Part shown: positions 1 through 7,573 of the stretch, piece after piece
How positions within the stretch are numbered: the first letter of the stretch is position 1
How the letters are laid out: each line of letters begins with the position of its first letter
Source: Streptomyces sp. S3(2020)
GTDB taxonomy: Bacteria > Actinomycetota > Actinomycetes > Streptomycetales > Streptomycetaceae
Length of the DNA stretch: 32,212 bases
Assembly: GCF_013044505.1 (NCBI RefSeq)
Contig: NZ_JABERD010000107.1
Coordinates: 1-32,212, forward strand
Direction of reading: 5' to 3'
Made by a program: the position numbers and the translations under genes
Notes under the pieces: generated by a model
What the model was told of the DNA's origin: nothing
What the model saw: only the letters and a program-made list of their open reading frames with translations
The model's database searches: none

Positions 1-65
1 GGACATGGGTCCTCGGAGCGCCCGACGGAACCCGGGATGTTCGGGCGCTCCGAGGACCCATGTCC
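1..65. repeat. Perfect 25-bp inverted repeat at the contig edge
   Basis: Bases 1-25 are the exact reverse complement of bases 41-65, with a 15-base spacer. The right arm contains a GAGGA followed by an ATG at 60. There is no T-run, so it is not a textbook intrinsic terminator. Because the left arm starts at base 1 of the contig, a fold-back assembly or library artefact is as likely as a genuine hairpin. Confidence 0.9.
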
Positions 66-312
66 TGCCCCGAAGCCTCGCCGGGCCCTGCCCCCTGGCC
101 GTTCGTGGCGCCCGGCGAAACCCCGGAAGCCCTCGTGCTCCGCGAGGCCGAGGGCTGCTGGCCGGACGTCTCGGTGGCTTCCGTGTTCCGTCGGCCCGGT
201 GCGCCCGGTGCGCCCGGTGCGCCCGGTGTGACCCCGGTCGCCCTGGCGGCCCCCGCGGCACGGCCGCTCGGGAAGCCCGCCGGGTCCCCAGGGGTCCGGG
301 GCGGCGTCACCG
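66..312. other. Gene-free left-edge stretch with a weak plus-strand ORF
   Basis: No recognisable gene lies left of 313. A plus-strand frame opens at ATG 60 and runs to 476, with high GC in third positions and a GAGGA before the ATG. It encodes a proline- and alanine-rich product with GAP repeats, overlaps the 3' end of the convergent gene by about 160 bases, and matches nothing I know. I leave it as a possible hypothetical gene, or the tail of one cut by the contig edge, rather than calling a CDS. Confidence 0.3.
198..224. repeat. Three tandem 9-bp repeats
   Basis: The unit ggtgcgccc occurs three times in a row at 198-206, 207-215 and 216-224, followed by a degenerate copy. In the plus-strand frame from 60 it would encode Gly-Ala-Pro repeats. 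Confidence 0.85.
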
Positions 313-1644
313 TCATCGGGTTGCCGCCTCCTCGGCGCGGTCGGGTACCGGGGCCGGTGTCGCCGTGGGCTGCTTCGAGTCGTTGCCGACCAGGGCCCAC
401 CAGGCCGCGAGGCCGAAGCACACCGCGGTCAGTACCGTCGAGGGTCCGCCGATGTCGGCGTAGGCGAAGTCGGTGAGCTGCCAGACCAGGAAGCCGCAGG
501 CGACCAGGCCGCAGTCGAGCCCCGGACCGGACCGGCGTACCCGCGCCAGCCCCCGCAGCCCGCACACCAGCAGGGCCAGCCAGCCGCCCGCGAGGGCGAG
601 GAGGCCGATGAGGCCCTGTTCGGCGAGGATCAGGAGGTACATGTTGTGCGGGGAGAGCAGCGGCTGCTTGCGGAAGGCCGCGCCCGCGCCCTCGGTGTCG
701 CTGCCCGCGGACAGCGCCAGCGAGGCGTGCGCGTCCCGGTGTTCGGGGAATCCCTTCAACCCCACGCCGGTCAGCGGCTGTTCACGCCACATGCCGACGG
801 CCGCCGCCCACATGGTGTACCGGTCGGTGACGGACTGGTCGGGCGCGTCGGTGACCTGCGTGATGCTGCTGATCCGCTCCTGGAGCATCGCCGAACCGAC
901 CCCGAAACCGCCGACCAGGATCACCCCCAGCGCCGCCACCACGGCCCCCACCTTTAGTGCCCGCCGCAGCCCGGCCAGCACCAGCTGCACCGTGCACGTC
1001 ACCGCCGTGGCGATCCACGCCCCGCGGCTGAAGGACAGGGCGAGGGGGATCAGCAGGGCCAGCGCGCAGCACGCGGCGATCACCCGGTGCCGTACCGGGG
1101 TCCGACCCAGCGCCAGCCCCACCGCGCACACCAGCCCGAAGCACACGACCGTCGCCATGCCCATCACGTCCTGCGCCCCGAAGGTGCCGACGGCACGGAT
1201 CTCCTGGCCCTGGTACGAGGCACCGGTCCCGGTCAGGAACTGGTGCACCCCGATCGCCCCCTGCCACAGGGCGAGCCCCACGAAGGACCAGGCCAGGACG
1301 CGGAAATCGCCCCGGCCCCGGATCAGCAGCAGCACCGCGGCCGGGACGAGGACGAAGAGCTGGAGATAGCGGCCCATGCCGGTGATCCCGGCCCCCGGCG
1401 AGGCGGCCCCCGCGGCGGCGATCGCCAGCCCGAGCACCGGCAGGCCCAGCACCACGGCCGCCGTACGCGACAGGGGGCGCCGCCGATCCCGTACCAGGAG
1501 GATCCCGCAGTACAGCACCACCAGCGCCGAGACCGCGTCGGCGGGCCCCGCGCCCCCCTCGCCGCCCGGTCCGATCGGCAGCCCCAGCAGGGCGATCACC
1601 GCCACCACCGGGAGCATCGGCGCGTATCTCCGGACGTGGTCCAT
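313..1644 (-). CDS. Wzy / O-antigen ligase-like polytopic membrane protein
   Basis: A 443-residue integral membrane protein of the O-antigen ligase/polymerase superfamily, expected to polymerise or transfer lipid-linked glycan repeat units outside the membrane. There are about ten hydrophobic segments. A large extracellular loop follows the segment with SFSRGAWIA, and the sequences TGVGLKGFPEHRD and SPHNMYLLILAEQGLIG are typical of the Wzy_C region. I chose ATG 1644, two bases after the stop of the upstream sugar transferase and preceded by GGGGAG. A longer reading frame extends to 2145 but only shadows that gene. It is the last gene of a four-gene operon, and the transferase and glycosyltransferase upstream support a role in exported polysaccharide. 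The family is clear; the substrate is unknown. Confidence 0.8.
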   Translation of the reverse strand: MDHVRRYAPMLPVVAVIALLGLPIGPGGEGGAGPADAVSALVVLYCGILLVRDRRRPLSRTAAVVLGLPVLGLAIAAAGAASPGAGITGMGRYLQLFVLVPAAVLLLIRGRGDFRVLAWSFVGLALWQGAIGVHQFLTGTGASYQGQEIRAVGTFGAQDVMGMATVVCFGLVCAVGLALGRTPVRHRVIAACCALALLIPLALSFSRGAWIATAVTCTVQLVLAGLRRALKVGAVVAALGVILVGGFGVGSAMLQERISSITQVTDAPDQSVTDRYTMWAAAVGMWREQPLTGVGLKGFPEHRDAHASLALSAGSDTEGAGAAFRKQPLLSPHNMYLLILAEQGLIGLLALAGGWLALLVCGLRGLARVRRSGPGLDCGLVACGFLVWQLTDFAYADIGGPSTVLTAVCFGLAAWWALVGNDSKQPTATPAPVPDRAEEAATR

Positions 1645-1646
1645 GC

Positions 1647-3071
1647 TCAACTCCCCGTCGGACGCACGAGCGTGGCGGCGGTGCGGGCCAGGATGCAGAT
1701 GTCCTGCCACAGCGACCAGTTGTCGATGTACGCGTTGTCGAAGCGGGCCCGGTCCTCGATGGAGGTGTCGCCGCGCAGGCCGTGGATCTGGGCGAGACCG
1801 GTGATGCCGGTCTGCATGCGGTGGCGGGCCGCGTATCCGGGGTACGTCTGGCTGAAGTTCGCGACGAAGTACGGGCGTTCGGGCCTCGGCCCCACCAGGC
1901 TCATGTCGCCCCAGAAGACGTTCCAGAGCTGGAGCAGCTCGTCCAGGGACGTCCTGCGCAGGAAGCGGCAGAACCACGACATCCGGCGTTCGTCCGCCAC
2001 GCTCCAGCGGGTCGCCGACTCGTGCTCGTCGACCGGGCGGTGGGTGCGGAACTTCAGGAGGGTGAAGGGGCGGCCGTCCTTGCCGATGCGTTCCTGACGG
2101 AACACCACACCGCGGCCGTCGGTCACCCGCAGCACCACCGCGCACACCAGCAGCAGCGGGCTGACCAGCAGCAACAGGGTCCCGGCCACCAGCACGTCCA
2201 GCACCCGCTTGCCGAAGCTGCCCCGCCGCCGGCCCCCCATGTCGAGGCGGCGGCAGGCGAATCCGGCGAGCTGGTCACGGGAGGCGTACGACGGGGAGTC
2301 CGCGTCGACCTCCCACACCGCGCAGCCCGACTCGGCCAACGCCCGTAGCAGCGGCCCCTGTTGGGAACGCACGGACGGATGCACGACCAGGACGTCCCGT
2401 ACGCCGTTCTGGATGAGCGCCCGCTCGACCTCCTCGCCGGCGGTCAGCACGGGCAGGCCCTCGCTGCCGTCCGGCTTCTCGGCGACGACACCCACCGGGC
2501 GCACCCCGCAGCGCGGGTGGCGCAGGATGCCCGCGGCCACGCGCTGCGCGGTCGTCGCGGGGCCGATGACGAGGGCGGCGCGCGGCCGGTTCAGCGAGGC
2601 CGTGCGGCGCCGCCAGTGCACGGCTCCGCGGGCCGCGCAGGCCGCCGCCGACTGGAGCAGGAAACCGAGGGCGAGCGTGTCGGCGGGCAGCGCGTGCTGC
2701 GGGGCGTACGCGGCGACCAGCGCGCCGAGCGCCAGCCAGGACACCGCGATCCGGCCGCAGACGGCGGGCAGTTCGTCCAGGACGCCCGGCACCGCGCGCG
2801 GCAGGTGCGGGCGCAGCAGCATCGAGGCGGAGGCCAGCAGGGCCGCGAGCAGCGGGTGGTGCGCGGTCCCGGTGAGCGCGAGGGCGCCGAGCAGCGCGGC
2901 GGCCAGGTCCGCGGCGAGCAGCGGCACCGGCGAGGCGGGCCGGGGCTGCGGACGGCGGTGCGGGAAGCGGAACCCGCCGGCAGCGCCGCGCGACGGGATG
3001 ACCGAGACGGGCGAGAATCCGTGATCCCGTGGCTGCCCGCCGGGCGAGGGGACGGTACTTTCGGCGGTCAC
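1647..3071 (-). CDS. Polyprenyl-phosphate sugar-1-phosphate transferase (initiating transferase)
   Basis: A 474-residue polyisoprenyl-phosphate hexose-1-phosphate transferase (WbaP/CpsE type). It would start glycan assembly by loading a sugar phosphate on undecaprenyl phosphate at the inner membrane face. The N-terminal half has several hydrophobic helices followed by a nucleotide-sugar-like domain (ALVIGPATTAQRV). One helix (VLDVLVAGTLLLLVSPLLLV) precedes the catalytic bacterial sugar transferase domain, which has FRQERIGKDGRPFTLLKFRT and TSLDELLQLWNVFWGDMSLV followed by GPRPERP. I chose GTG 3071 because AGGGAG lies about 10 bases upstream and GTGA overlaps the stop of the preceding glycosyltransferase, indicating translational coupling. 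The frame is open further upstream to 3227, but inside the neighbour. Confidence 0.9.
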   Translation of the reverse strand: MTAESTVPSPGGQPRDHGFSPVSVIPSRGAAGGFRFPHRRPQPRPASPVPLLAADLAAALLGALALTGTAHHPLLAALLASASMLLRPHLPRAVPGVLDELPAVCGRIAVSWLALGALVAAYAPQHALPADTLALGFLLQSAAACAARGAVHWRRRTASLNRPRAALVIGPATTAQRVAAGILRHPRCGVRPVGVVAEKPDGSEGLPVLTAGEEVERALIQNGVRDVLVVHPSVRSQQGPLLRALAESGCAVWEVDADSPSYASRDQLAGFACRRLDMGGRRRGSFGKRVLDVLVAGTLLLLVSPLLLVCAVVLRVTDGRGVVFRQERIGKDGRPFTLLKFRTHRPVDEHESATRWSVADERRMSWFCRFLRRTSLDELLQLWNVFWGDMSLVGPRPERPYFVANFSQTYPGYAARHRMQTGITGLAQIHGLRGDTSIEDRARFDNAYIDNWSLWQDICILARTAATLVRPTGS

Positions 3072-4243
3072 GAGTGGATGGACTCCCTGTACTCGGTAGG
3101 CAGGGCAACGGACTTGGCTGCGGTGCCGAGCAGTTCGCGGTACAGACCCGCCACCGCCTCGGTCGTGAGCCGCACGTCGTGCGTGGACAGGACGTGGCGG
3201 CGCCCCTGATGGCCGAGCGACTCGCACAGCAGGGGGTCGAGCAGCAGCTCGGCGACGGCGGCGGAGAGCGGCGCCGGATTCCCCGGCGGTACCAGGCAGC
3301 GGGGTGCGAGATCAGGCGGCAGGCTCTCCCGGGCGCCGTCCACGTCGGACATCACGACCGGCCGCCCGCACGCCATCGCCTCCAGCGGGGCGAGCGCCAT
3401 GCCCTCCCAGCGCGAGGGCAGGACGACCAGGTCGGCGGCCTGGTACCAGGGGGCGGTGTCGGTGACGGCCCCCGCGAACAGCACCGACTCCGGTGCGCGC
3501 GCGGCGAGTCGGGCGCGGTCGGGTCCGTCGCCGACGAACACCAGCCGGGCCCGCGGCACCCGCTCCCGCACGGTGTGCCACGCGTCGAGCAGGACGTCCT
3601 GCCCCTTCTGCCGGCACAGCCGTCCCACACACACCACGAGCGGGGCCTGCGGATCGACGTCCGGCAGCAGCGACGCGCGTACGGTGCCCACGGCGGCGGG
3701 GTGGAAGCGGGCGGGGTCGATGCCGTTGGGGATGACGCTCCACCGCCCGGCGATCCCGGCGCGTACGCCGGTCGTGCGCTCCGCACCGCTCACGCACACC
3801 ACCCGGGAGGCCCAACGCGCCCCCCACCGCTCCCACTTCAGTGCGAGTGCCGCGGTGGCTCCGCCGACCGCCTCGAACGACCAGGCGTGCGGCTGGAACA
3901 CCGTCGGCACCCGGCCGCGCACCGCGAGCCGTCCGGCCAGACCGGCCTTCGCACTGTGCGCGTGCACCAGTTCGGGCCGTACCTCTTCGATCACCTGGGT
4001 GAGGCGCCGTACCTCTGCGACGAGCGACGGTCCCGGCGACCGTGTCGCCCGCCACCGCCGTACGTCCGCCCCCAGCTCCCGCAGCCGGTCGGCGAAGGCG
4101 CCGTCCGGACAGGCCACCGAGACCTGGAGCCCGGCCGCGAGCTGGGCTCGCACCAGGTCCGTCACGACCCGGGCGACCCCGCCCTCCACGGGCTGTGTGA
4201 GGTGAAGGACCCGTGGCCGAGGGTCGGTTGCTGACTGGTGCAT
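3068..4243 (-). CDS. GT4-family glycosyltransferase
   Basis: A 391-residue GT-B-fold retaining glycosyltransferase, expected to add a sugar from a nucleotide donor to the lipid-linked glycan in the cytoplasm. The acceptor half starts with VLHLTQPVEGGVARVVTDLV. The donor half has VVCVGRLCRQKGQDVLLDAW and VLPSRWEGMALAPLEAMACG followed by RPVV, which contains the E-x7-E motif typical of GT4. It ends with a 4-base GTGA overlap with the downstream sugar transferase, and starts at ATG 4243, 51 bases after the secreted-protein gene. Donor and acceptor cannot be predicted. Confidence 0.9.
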   Translation of the reverse strand: MHQSATDPRPRVLHLTQPVEGGVARVVTDLVRAQLAAGLQVSVACPDGAFADRLRELGADVRRWRATRSPGPSLVAEVRRLTQVIEEVRPELVHAHSAKAGLAGRLAVRGRVPTVFQPHAWSFEAVGGATAALALKWERWGARWASRVVCVSGAERTTGVRAGIAGRWSVIPNGIDPARFHPAAVGTVRASLLPDVDPQAPLVVCVGRLCRQKGQDVLLDAWHTVRERVPRARLVFVGDGPDRARLAARAPESVLFAGAVTDTAPWYQAADLVVLPSRWEGMALAPLEAMACGRPVVMSDVDGARESLPPDLAPRCLVPPGNPAPLSAAVAELLLDPLLCESLGHQGRRHVLSTHDVRLTTEAVAGLYRELLGTAAKSVALPTEYRESIHS

Positions 4244-4294
4244 TGCGCGGTTTCCTCGCTCACGGATGGCACTCGGGACGGGCGGGAACGCGCC

Positions 4295-5380
4295 TCACTG
4301 CGCGTCGACGGCGACGAAAAGTGCGCCGGCCCACGCCGCGTCCCGCTGGGAAACGAGCCGGAAGGCCAGCTGGTCACCACCGGGCCGCAGAGCCGTGCCG
4401 AGATCGAACACGTCGGAGTCGTAGCCGAGGGTGTTCGCATACGAGGGGACGCGCTGCGAGGGGGTCGATCCGGGCTCGCTGATCGTTGAATTCAGCACAT
4501 CTGTACGGGGGTTGGCGGAGTCGGTGAGCACGGTGGGTGCCCTGCGGCCCGTCGCCCCGGTCGAAAGGGTGAGCGAGTCACCCGTACGGCCGCGGTCGCC
4601 GTCGTAGGCGACCAGTCCCGCCCGTCCGGAGGCGCCCTTCGGGAAGCCCAGCTTCTGGATCCGGATCTCCTGGGCCGACCCGAGGGTGTCGAAGCCGTCC
4701 CACAGGGCCAGCCGGCGCAGCGGTTCCGCCGCCTTCTCGTACGCCACCACCAGCGTCCAGCCGCCCCAGGAGCCGGCCGCCGACTTCCCCATCGCCACAT
4801 TGACCTGGGCGACGGTGTAGAGGCCCGAACCACTCTCCCGGACCAGCTTGGTGACGTCCGCCGAGGCCTGGAAGGCGTCCGCGCCCCGGGCCACCCGATG
4901 GCCGACCAGGGTGTCCGCGAGGACTTCCTTGTACTGGCCGCCGGGCTCCGCGATCAGCACCCGGCCGTTGTCCTTCGGCGGCTTCTGCTCGCCGACGCGG
5001 AGATTGCCGCCCCAGTACAGCCGCGCGTACGTGGCCCGGGCGCCCTCGGGCAGCCGGACCTCCGCGCGGGAGGAGTTGTAGGTGTTCGGGTCGGTGTCGA
5101 CGTCGACGTAGAACATGTCGAGGTCGCCGTTGACCGCGGTCCTGCCGTCCCGGACGGCGGGGCAGGAGGGCTGGGCCGTGCCCGCCCGGCAGCTGATGGA
5201 GGCGTTGGCCGCGCGGACCATCCCGCCGTGCTGGAGTGCGCGGAACCGTTCGGCGAACGGCAGCCGCCCGGCCTCGGGGGAGGGCGGGGCCGCGAGGGCG
5301 CCACCGGGGGCCCAGATCGTGGCGAGGGCGAGGGCTCCCACCGTCGCGCGGCGCAGCAACGGGCGCAGGGAATGGCGCAT
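4295..5380 (-). CDS. Secreted protein of unknown function, first gene of the polysaccharide operon
   Basis: A 361-residue protein with a Sec-type signal peptide: basic MRHSLRPLLRR, a hydrophobic core, and an ALA cleavage site near residue 31. The mature part begins with LPFAERFRAL and contains DMFYVDVDTDPNTYNSS, ARLYWGGN and SWGGWTLVVAYE. These resemble the N-terminal domain shared by many large actinobacterial secreted proteins annotated DUF11 or DUF3344, but no DUF11 repeats or anchor follow, so the protein stops after that domain. It is the promoter-proximal gene of the operon and could bind or present the polysaccharide at the cell surface. That role is inference; the family resemblance is from memory. 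Confidence 0.75.
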   Translation of the reverse strand: MRHSLRPLLRRATVGALALATIWAPGGALAAPPSPEAGRLPFAERFRALQHGGMVRAANASISCRAGTAQPSCPAVRDGRTAVNGDLDMFYVDVDTDPNTYNSSRAEVRLPEGARATYARLYWGGNLRVGEQKPPKDNGRVLIAEPGGQYKEVLADTLVGHRVARGADAFQASADVTKLVRESGSGLYTVAQVNVAMGKSAAGSWGGWTLVVAYEKAAEPLRRLALWDGFDTLGSAQEIRIQKLGFPKGASGRAGLVAYDGDRGRTGDSLTLSTGATGRRAPTVLTDSANPRTDVLNSTISEPGSTPSQRVPSYANTLGYDSDVFDLGTALRPGGDQLAFRLVSQRDAAWAGALFVAVDAQ

Positions 5381-5469
5381 GACCGGGTGGACCTTCCGGG
5401 AAAAGGTGCGGGGTCAGGAGGTGGCACGCCCACGTCGTGGTGCCAGGGCGTCATGAGTGCGATTTGCTG

Positions 5470-5498
5470 GCTATAGGGGTGCGTCAAGAGGTCCGCAA
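5470..5498 (-). promoter_or_regulatory. Candidate promoter of the polysaccharide operon
   Basis: On the minus strand TTGCGG (5493-5498) and TATAGC (5470-5475) are separated by 17 bases, upstream of the ATG at 5380. A TTGACG lies inside the spacer and could serve as an alternative -35. Pattern only; no transcription data. Confidence 0.4.
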
Positions 5499-5512
5499 CT
5501 CTAGCTGCTATC

Positions 5513-5524
5513 CGTATTAATACG
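5513..5524. promoter_or_regulatory. 12-bp AT-rich palindrome CGTATTAATACG
   Basis: A perfect palindrome in the divergent region between the polysaccharide operon and the chaplin gene, just upstream of the candidate minus-strand promoter. Its AT content stands out in DNA this GC-rich, so it may be a repressor or activator site. Confidence 0.4.
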
Positions 5525-5589
5525 TCGAAACCGGGCAAGTGTGTCGGAATGGTGAAGTCGGGCCTCTCGTGAGATCACCCCATTGGCGG

Positions 5590-5617
5590 CACAACCCGCG
5601 CGCGCCCCGCGCGTTGA
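5590..5617 (+). promoter_or_regulatory. Sigma-BldN-like promoter of the chaplin gene
   Basis: CACAAC (5590-5595) and CGTTGA (5612-5617) are separated by exactly 16 bases. The sigma-BldN pattern as I recall it is CGTAAC-N16-CGTTGA; the -10 matches fully and the -35 differs at two positions. Chaplin genes are known sigma-BldN targets. Confidence 0.55.
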
Positions 5618-5656
5618 CACAGCGCCGGGCATCCCCGCCCGGGTGTTTGTGTCAAC
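5613..5656. repeat. Inverted repeat GTTGACAC / GTGTCAAC upstream of the chaplin
   Basis: GTTGACAC at 5613-5620 overlaps the candidate -10 box, and its exact reverse complement GTGTCAAC lies at 5649-5656, just before the ribosome binding site AAGGAG. The 28-base interval contains a further small GC inverted repeat. If transcription starts near 5624 the left arm is not transcribed, which would favour a DNA operator over an RNA hairpin. Confidence 0.6.
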
Positions 5657-5675
5657 CCCCAAGGAGCACCTCTCC

Positions 5676-5915
5676 ATGTCGCGTATCGCGAAGGGCCTGG
5701 TCCTTACCTCTGCCGCCGTCGCGGCCGTCGCCGGCGGTGCCGGCATCGCCGCCGCCGACAGTGGCGCGAACGGCACGGCCGCCCACTCCCCGGGCGTGCT
5801 GTCGGGCAACGTCGTCCAGGTCCCGGTCCACGTTCCGGTCAACGTCTGCGGCAACACCGTGAACGTCATCGGTCTGCTGAACCCCGCCTTCGGCAACACC
5901 TGCGTCAACGACTGA
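5676..5915 (+). CDS. chpF: Short chaplin
   Basis: A 79-residue secreted chaplin. Short chaplins are amyloid-forming surfactant proteins that coat aerial hyphae and spores and lower surface tension so hyphae can grow into air. A signal peptide ends near ADS (residue 29). One chaplin domain follows, with the hallmark SPGVLSGNVVQVPVHVPVNV, then CGNTVNVIGLLNPAFGNTC, including the two conserved cysteines C58 and C76. ATG 5676 has AAGGAG upstream. It has its own sigma-BldN-like promoter and a strong terminator. The symbol is assigned by position relative to melC and the second chaplin, as I recall for S. coelicolor; the family is certain, the paralogue less so. Confidence 0.9.
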   Translation: MSRIAKGLVLTSAAVAAVAGGAGIAAADSGANGTAAHSPGVLSGNVVQVPVHVPVNVCGNTVNVIGLLNPAFGNTCVND

Positions 5916-5937
5916 CGTCCGCGCGCAAAGCCCTTTG

Positions 5938-5985
5938 CCGGCCGCCCTCCCGTGGTTCCCCCACGGGAGGGCGGCCGGTTTGCTT
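5938..5985 (+). terminator. Strong intrinsic terminator after the chaplin
   Basis: A perfect 18-bp stem (5938-5955 with 5961-5978) with a 5-base loop is followed by TTTGCTT. Confidence 0.9.
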
Positions 5986-6155
5986 GCCCCGAATGGGGGG
6001 TGGGGGCGGCGGCATGGTGAGCGGGCCCCGACATGCCGTCTCACCAGGGGTGACGTCCGAAGCCGGTGATTACGGAGCGATTCCGCTCGGTTGCGGAGCG
6101 CAGTGAGCGCTTTCACGGTGGGCACAAGATCAACCCACACCGAAAGGGATCCTCC

Positions 6156-6887
6156 ATGCGTGCTCTGTCCGCACGACGTCTCGCGTCCGCCGCCGTCACC
6201 GCCACCCTCCTCATCGGGATCACCGCACCAGCCGCGGTCGCCGTCGACAGCGAGTCGAAGCGCGAGCGCGTAGAGGAGGCGGCGAAGGCGCCTCTCCCCG
6301 GCGTGGACGGGCTCCTCGCGCAGACCAAGACCCTGGGCGACCTCGGGGGCCTGCTCGCCCCGGTCACCGACGTGCTGAACGCCGTGCTCAAGGCCGACGA
6401 CGGGCAGATCTCCCCCGACCTGGCGACGCAGCTCCTGGACGCGCTCAAGGCGGCCATCGCCAAGATCCTCGCGGTGGTTCCGGTGCCCGTGCCGGTGCCG
6501 CTGCCGACCGACCCGCCGGCCACCACCGTGCCGACGACCCCGCCGGCCACGACCACGCCGGAGGCCCCGCTGCCGCTGCCCGTGCCTGTGCCGCTGCCGG
6601 CGCTCCCGCTGCCCGCGGACAAGAGTGCCGACGACGCCAAGGCACCGTCCGCCGACGCCGTCGGTGACGCGCTGACCGCTCTTCAGACGGCGGTCAGCGA
6701 GCTGCTCGCGGCGGCCACCTCCGGCGACCCCACCAAGGTGGTCCCGGCCGCCACGGCGGTGGTGAGCAGTCTCCTCAACGCCATCCTCGCGCTGCTGCTG
6801 GGCGGCGGACTCCCGCTGCCGCTCCCGGTGGACCTGCCGGTGCCGGTGCCGCCCGTGCCGCTCCCGCTGCCCCTGCCCGCCTCCTGA
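6156..6887 (+). CDS. Secreted Pro/Val-rich repeat protein
   Basis: A 243-residue exported protein of unknown function. The signal peptide is MRALSARRLASAAVTATLLI with an AVA cleavage site near residue 29. Two alpha-helical Ala/Leu-rich segments (roughly residues 40-105 and 165-215) alternate with two low-complexity Pro/Val/Leu blocks (VPVPVPVPLP near 110, and a C-terminal block of PLPLPV and PVPVPP units). A Thr/Pro linker lies in the middle. There is no sorting signal or membrane anchor. ATG 6156 has AAAGGGA upstream, and the gene is a single unit with its own terminator. The composition suggests a wall-associated or extracellular structural protein; that is inference. Confidence 0.75.
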   Translation: MRALSARRLASAAVTATLLIGITAPAAVAVDSESKRERVEEAAKAPLPGVDGLLAQTKTLGDLGGLLAPVTDVLNAVLKADDGQISPDLATQLLDALKAAIAKILAVVPVPVPVPLPTDPPATTVPTTPPATTTPEAPLPLPVPVPLPALPLPADKSADDAKAPSADAVGDALTALQTAVSELLAAATSGDPTKVVPAATAVVSSLLNAILALLLGGGLPLPLPVDLPVPVPPVPLPLPLPAS

Positions 6888-6907
6888 GGCGAAGCAGTCG
6901 TCACCCC

Positions 6908-6955
6908 AGCCGTTGTGCCGGTCGAACGGACCGGCACAACGGCTGTTCTGTTTTC
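6908..6955 (+). terminator. Intrinsic terminator
   Basis: A perfect 16-bp stem (6908-6923 with 6929-6944) with a 5-base loop is followed by GTTCTGTTTTCC. Confidence 0.9.
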
Positions 6956-7100
6956 CTATTGCTTTTTAATAGCCCCCGGGAATCCCAACGGGTGGGTTGC
7001 AGAAACTTTCTGCGTACGGGGTTTCCGGGCCGGTCGGGGATCGTTAGGCACGGCGTCAGAATTCTCCCTGGTGACGTGAGTTGCCGAAGAAAGGAACACG

Positions 7101-7388
7101 ATGAAGTCCCTGAAGGCTGCCGCTGTTGTTGCCGGTACCGTGGCCCTCGCCGGTGCCGCCGCGCCCGCGTTCGCCTACAGCCCCGCCGACGTCACGCCCA
7201 CCAGCCTCACCGGCGCCGTGAACTCGCTCACCAGCGGTCAGCTCGCCCCCGCCGACGTGATGCCGCTGCAGCACCAGTCGAACGCGCTCGACACCGAGAA
7301 CAAGGACTCCGTGCTCAACACCGTGAAGGGCGCGACCGCCACGCTGAACAACAGCGGTCTGATCGGTGGCCTTCCGCTGGGTGGCTGA
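7101..7388 (+). CDS. Small secreted protein of unknown function
   Basis: A 95-residue protein with a clear signal peptide (MKSLKAAAVVAGTVALAGAA, cleavage after AFA near residue 28). The mature part of about 67 residues is hydrophilic, has no cysteine, and ends LIGGLPLGG. ATG 7101 is preceded by AAAGGA with a 6-base gap. It is monocistronic, with a terminator 18 bases downstream. It resembles small exported proteins common in Streptomyces next to chaplin and rodlin genes, but it is not a rodlin: the rodlin cysteines and length are missing. Function unknown. Confidence 0.8.
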   Translation: MKSLKAAAVVAGTVALAGAAAPAFAYSPADVTPTSLTGAVNSLTSGQLAPADVMPLQHQSNALDTENKDSVLNTVKGATATLNNSGLIGGLPLGG

Positions 7389-7405
7389 CGTATCGCTCTC
7401 GTCGA

Positions 7406-7445
7406 AAGGGCCGGTTCCGTGGCGCACGGAACCGGCCCTTCGCGC
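7406..7445 (+). terminator. Intrinsic terminator
   Basis: A perfect 16-bp stem (7406-7421 with 7425-7440) with a 3-base loop lies 18 bases after the stop. The following sequence has only a short T content. Confidence 0.8.
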
Positions 7446-7573
7446 TGTTCCTCGTGCTGTTCTTCGCGCTGTTCGAGGGCGCGTCCCTCGTTCGTGTGGA
7501 CCGTGTGCGGGGCATCGCCCGGTCGGGTGAGAACGGGCCCGGTGGTGTTCCGGCCCGTCGATATGGTCGCGCG

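Noticed and set aside
7101..7388. Rodlin
   Set aside because: Too short and without the conserved cysteines; only the signal peptide and gene neighbourhood are similar.
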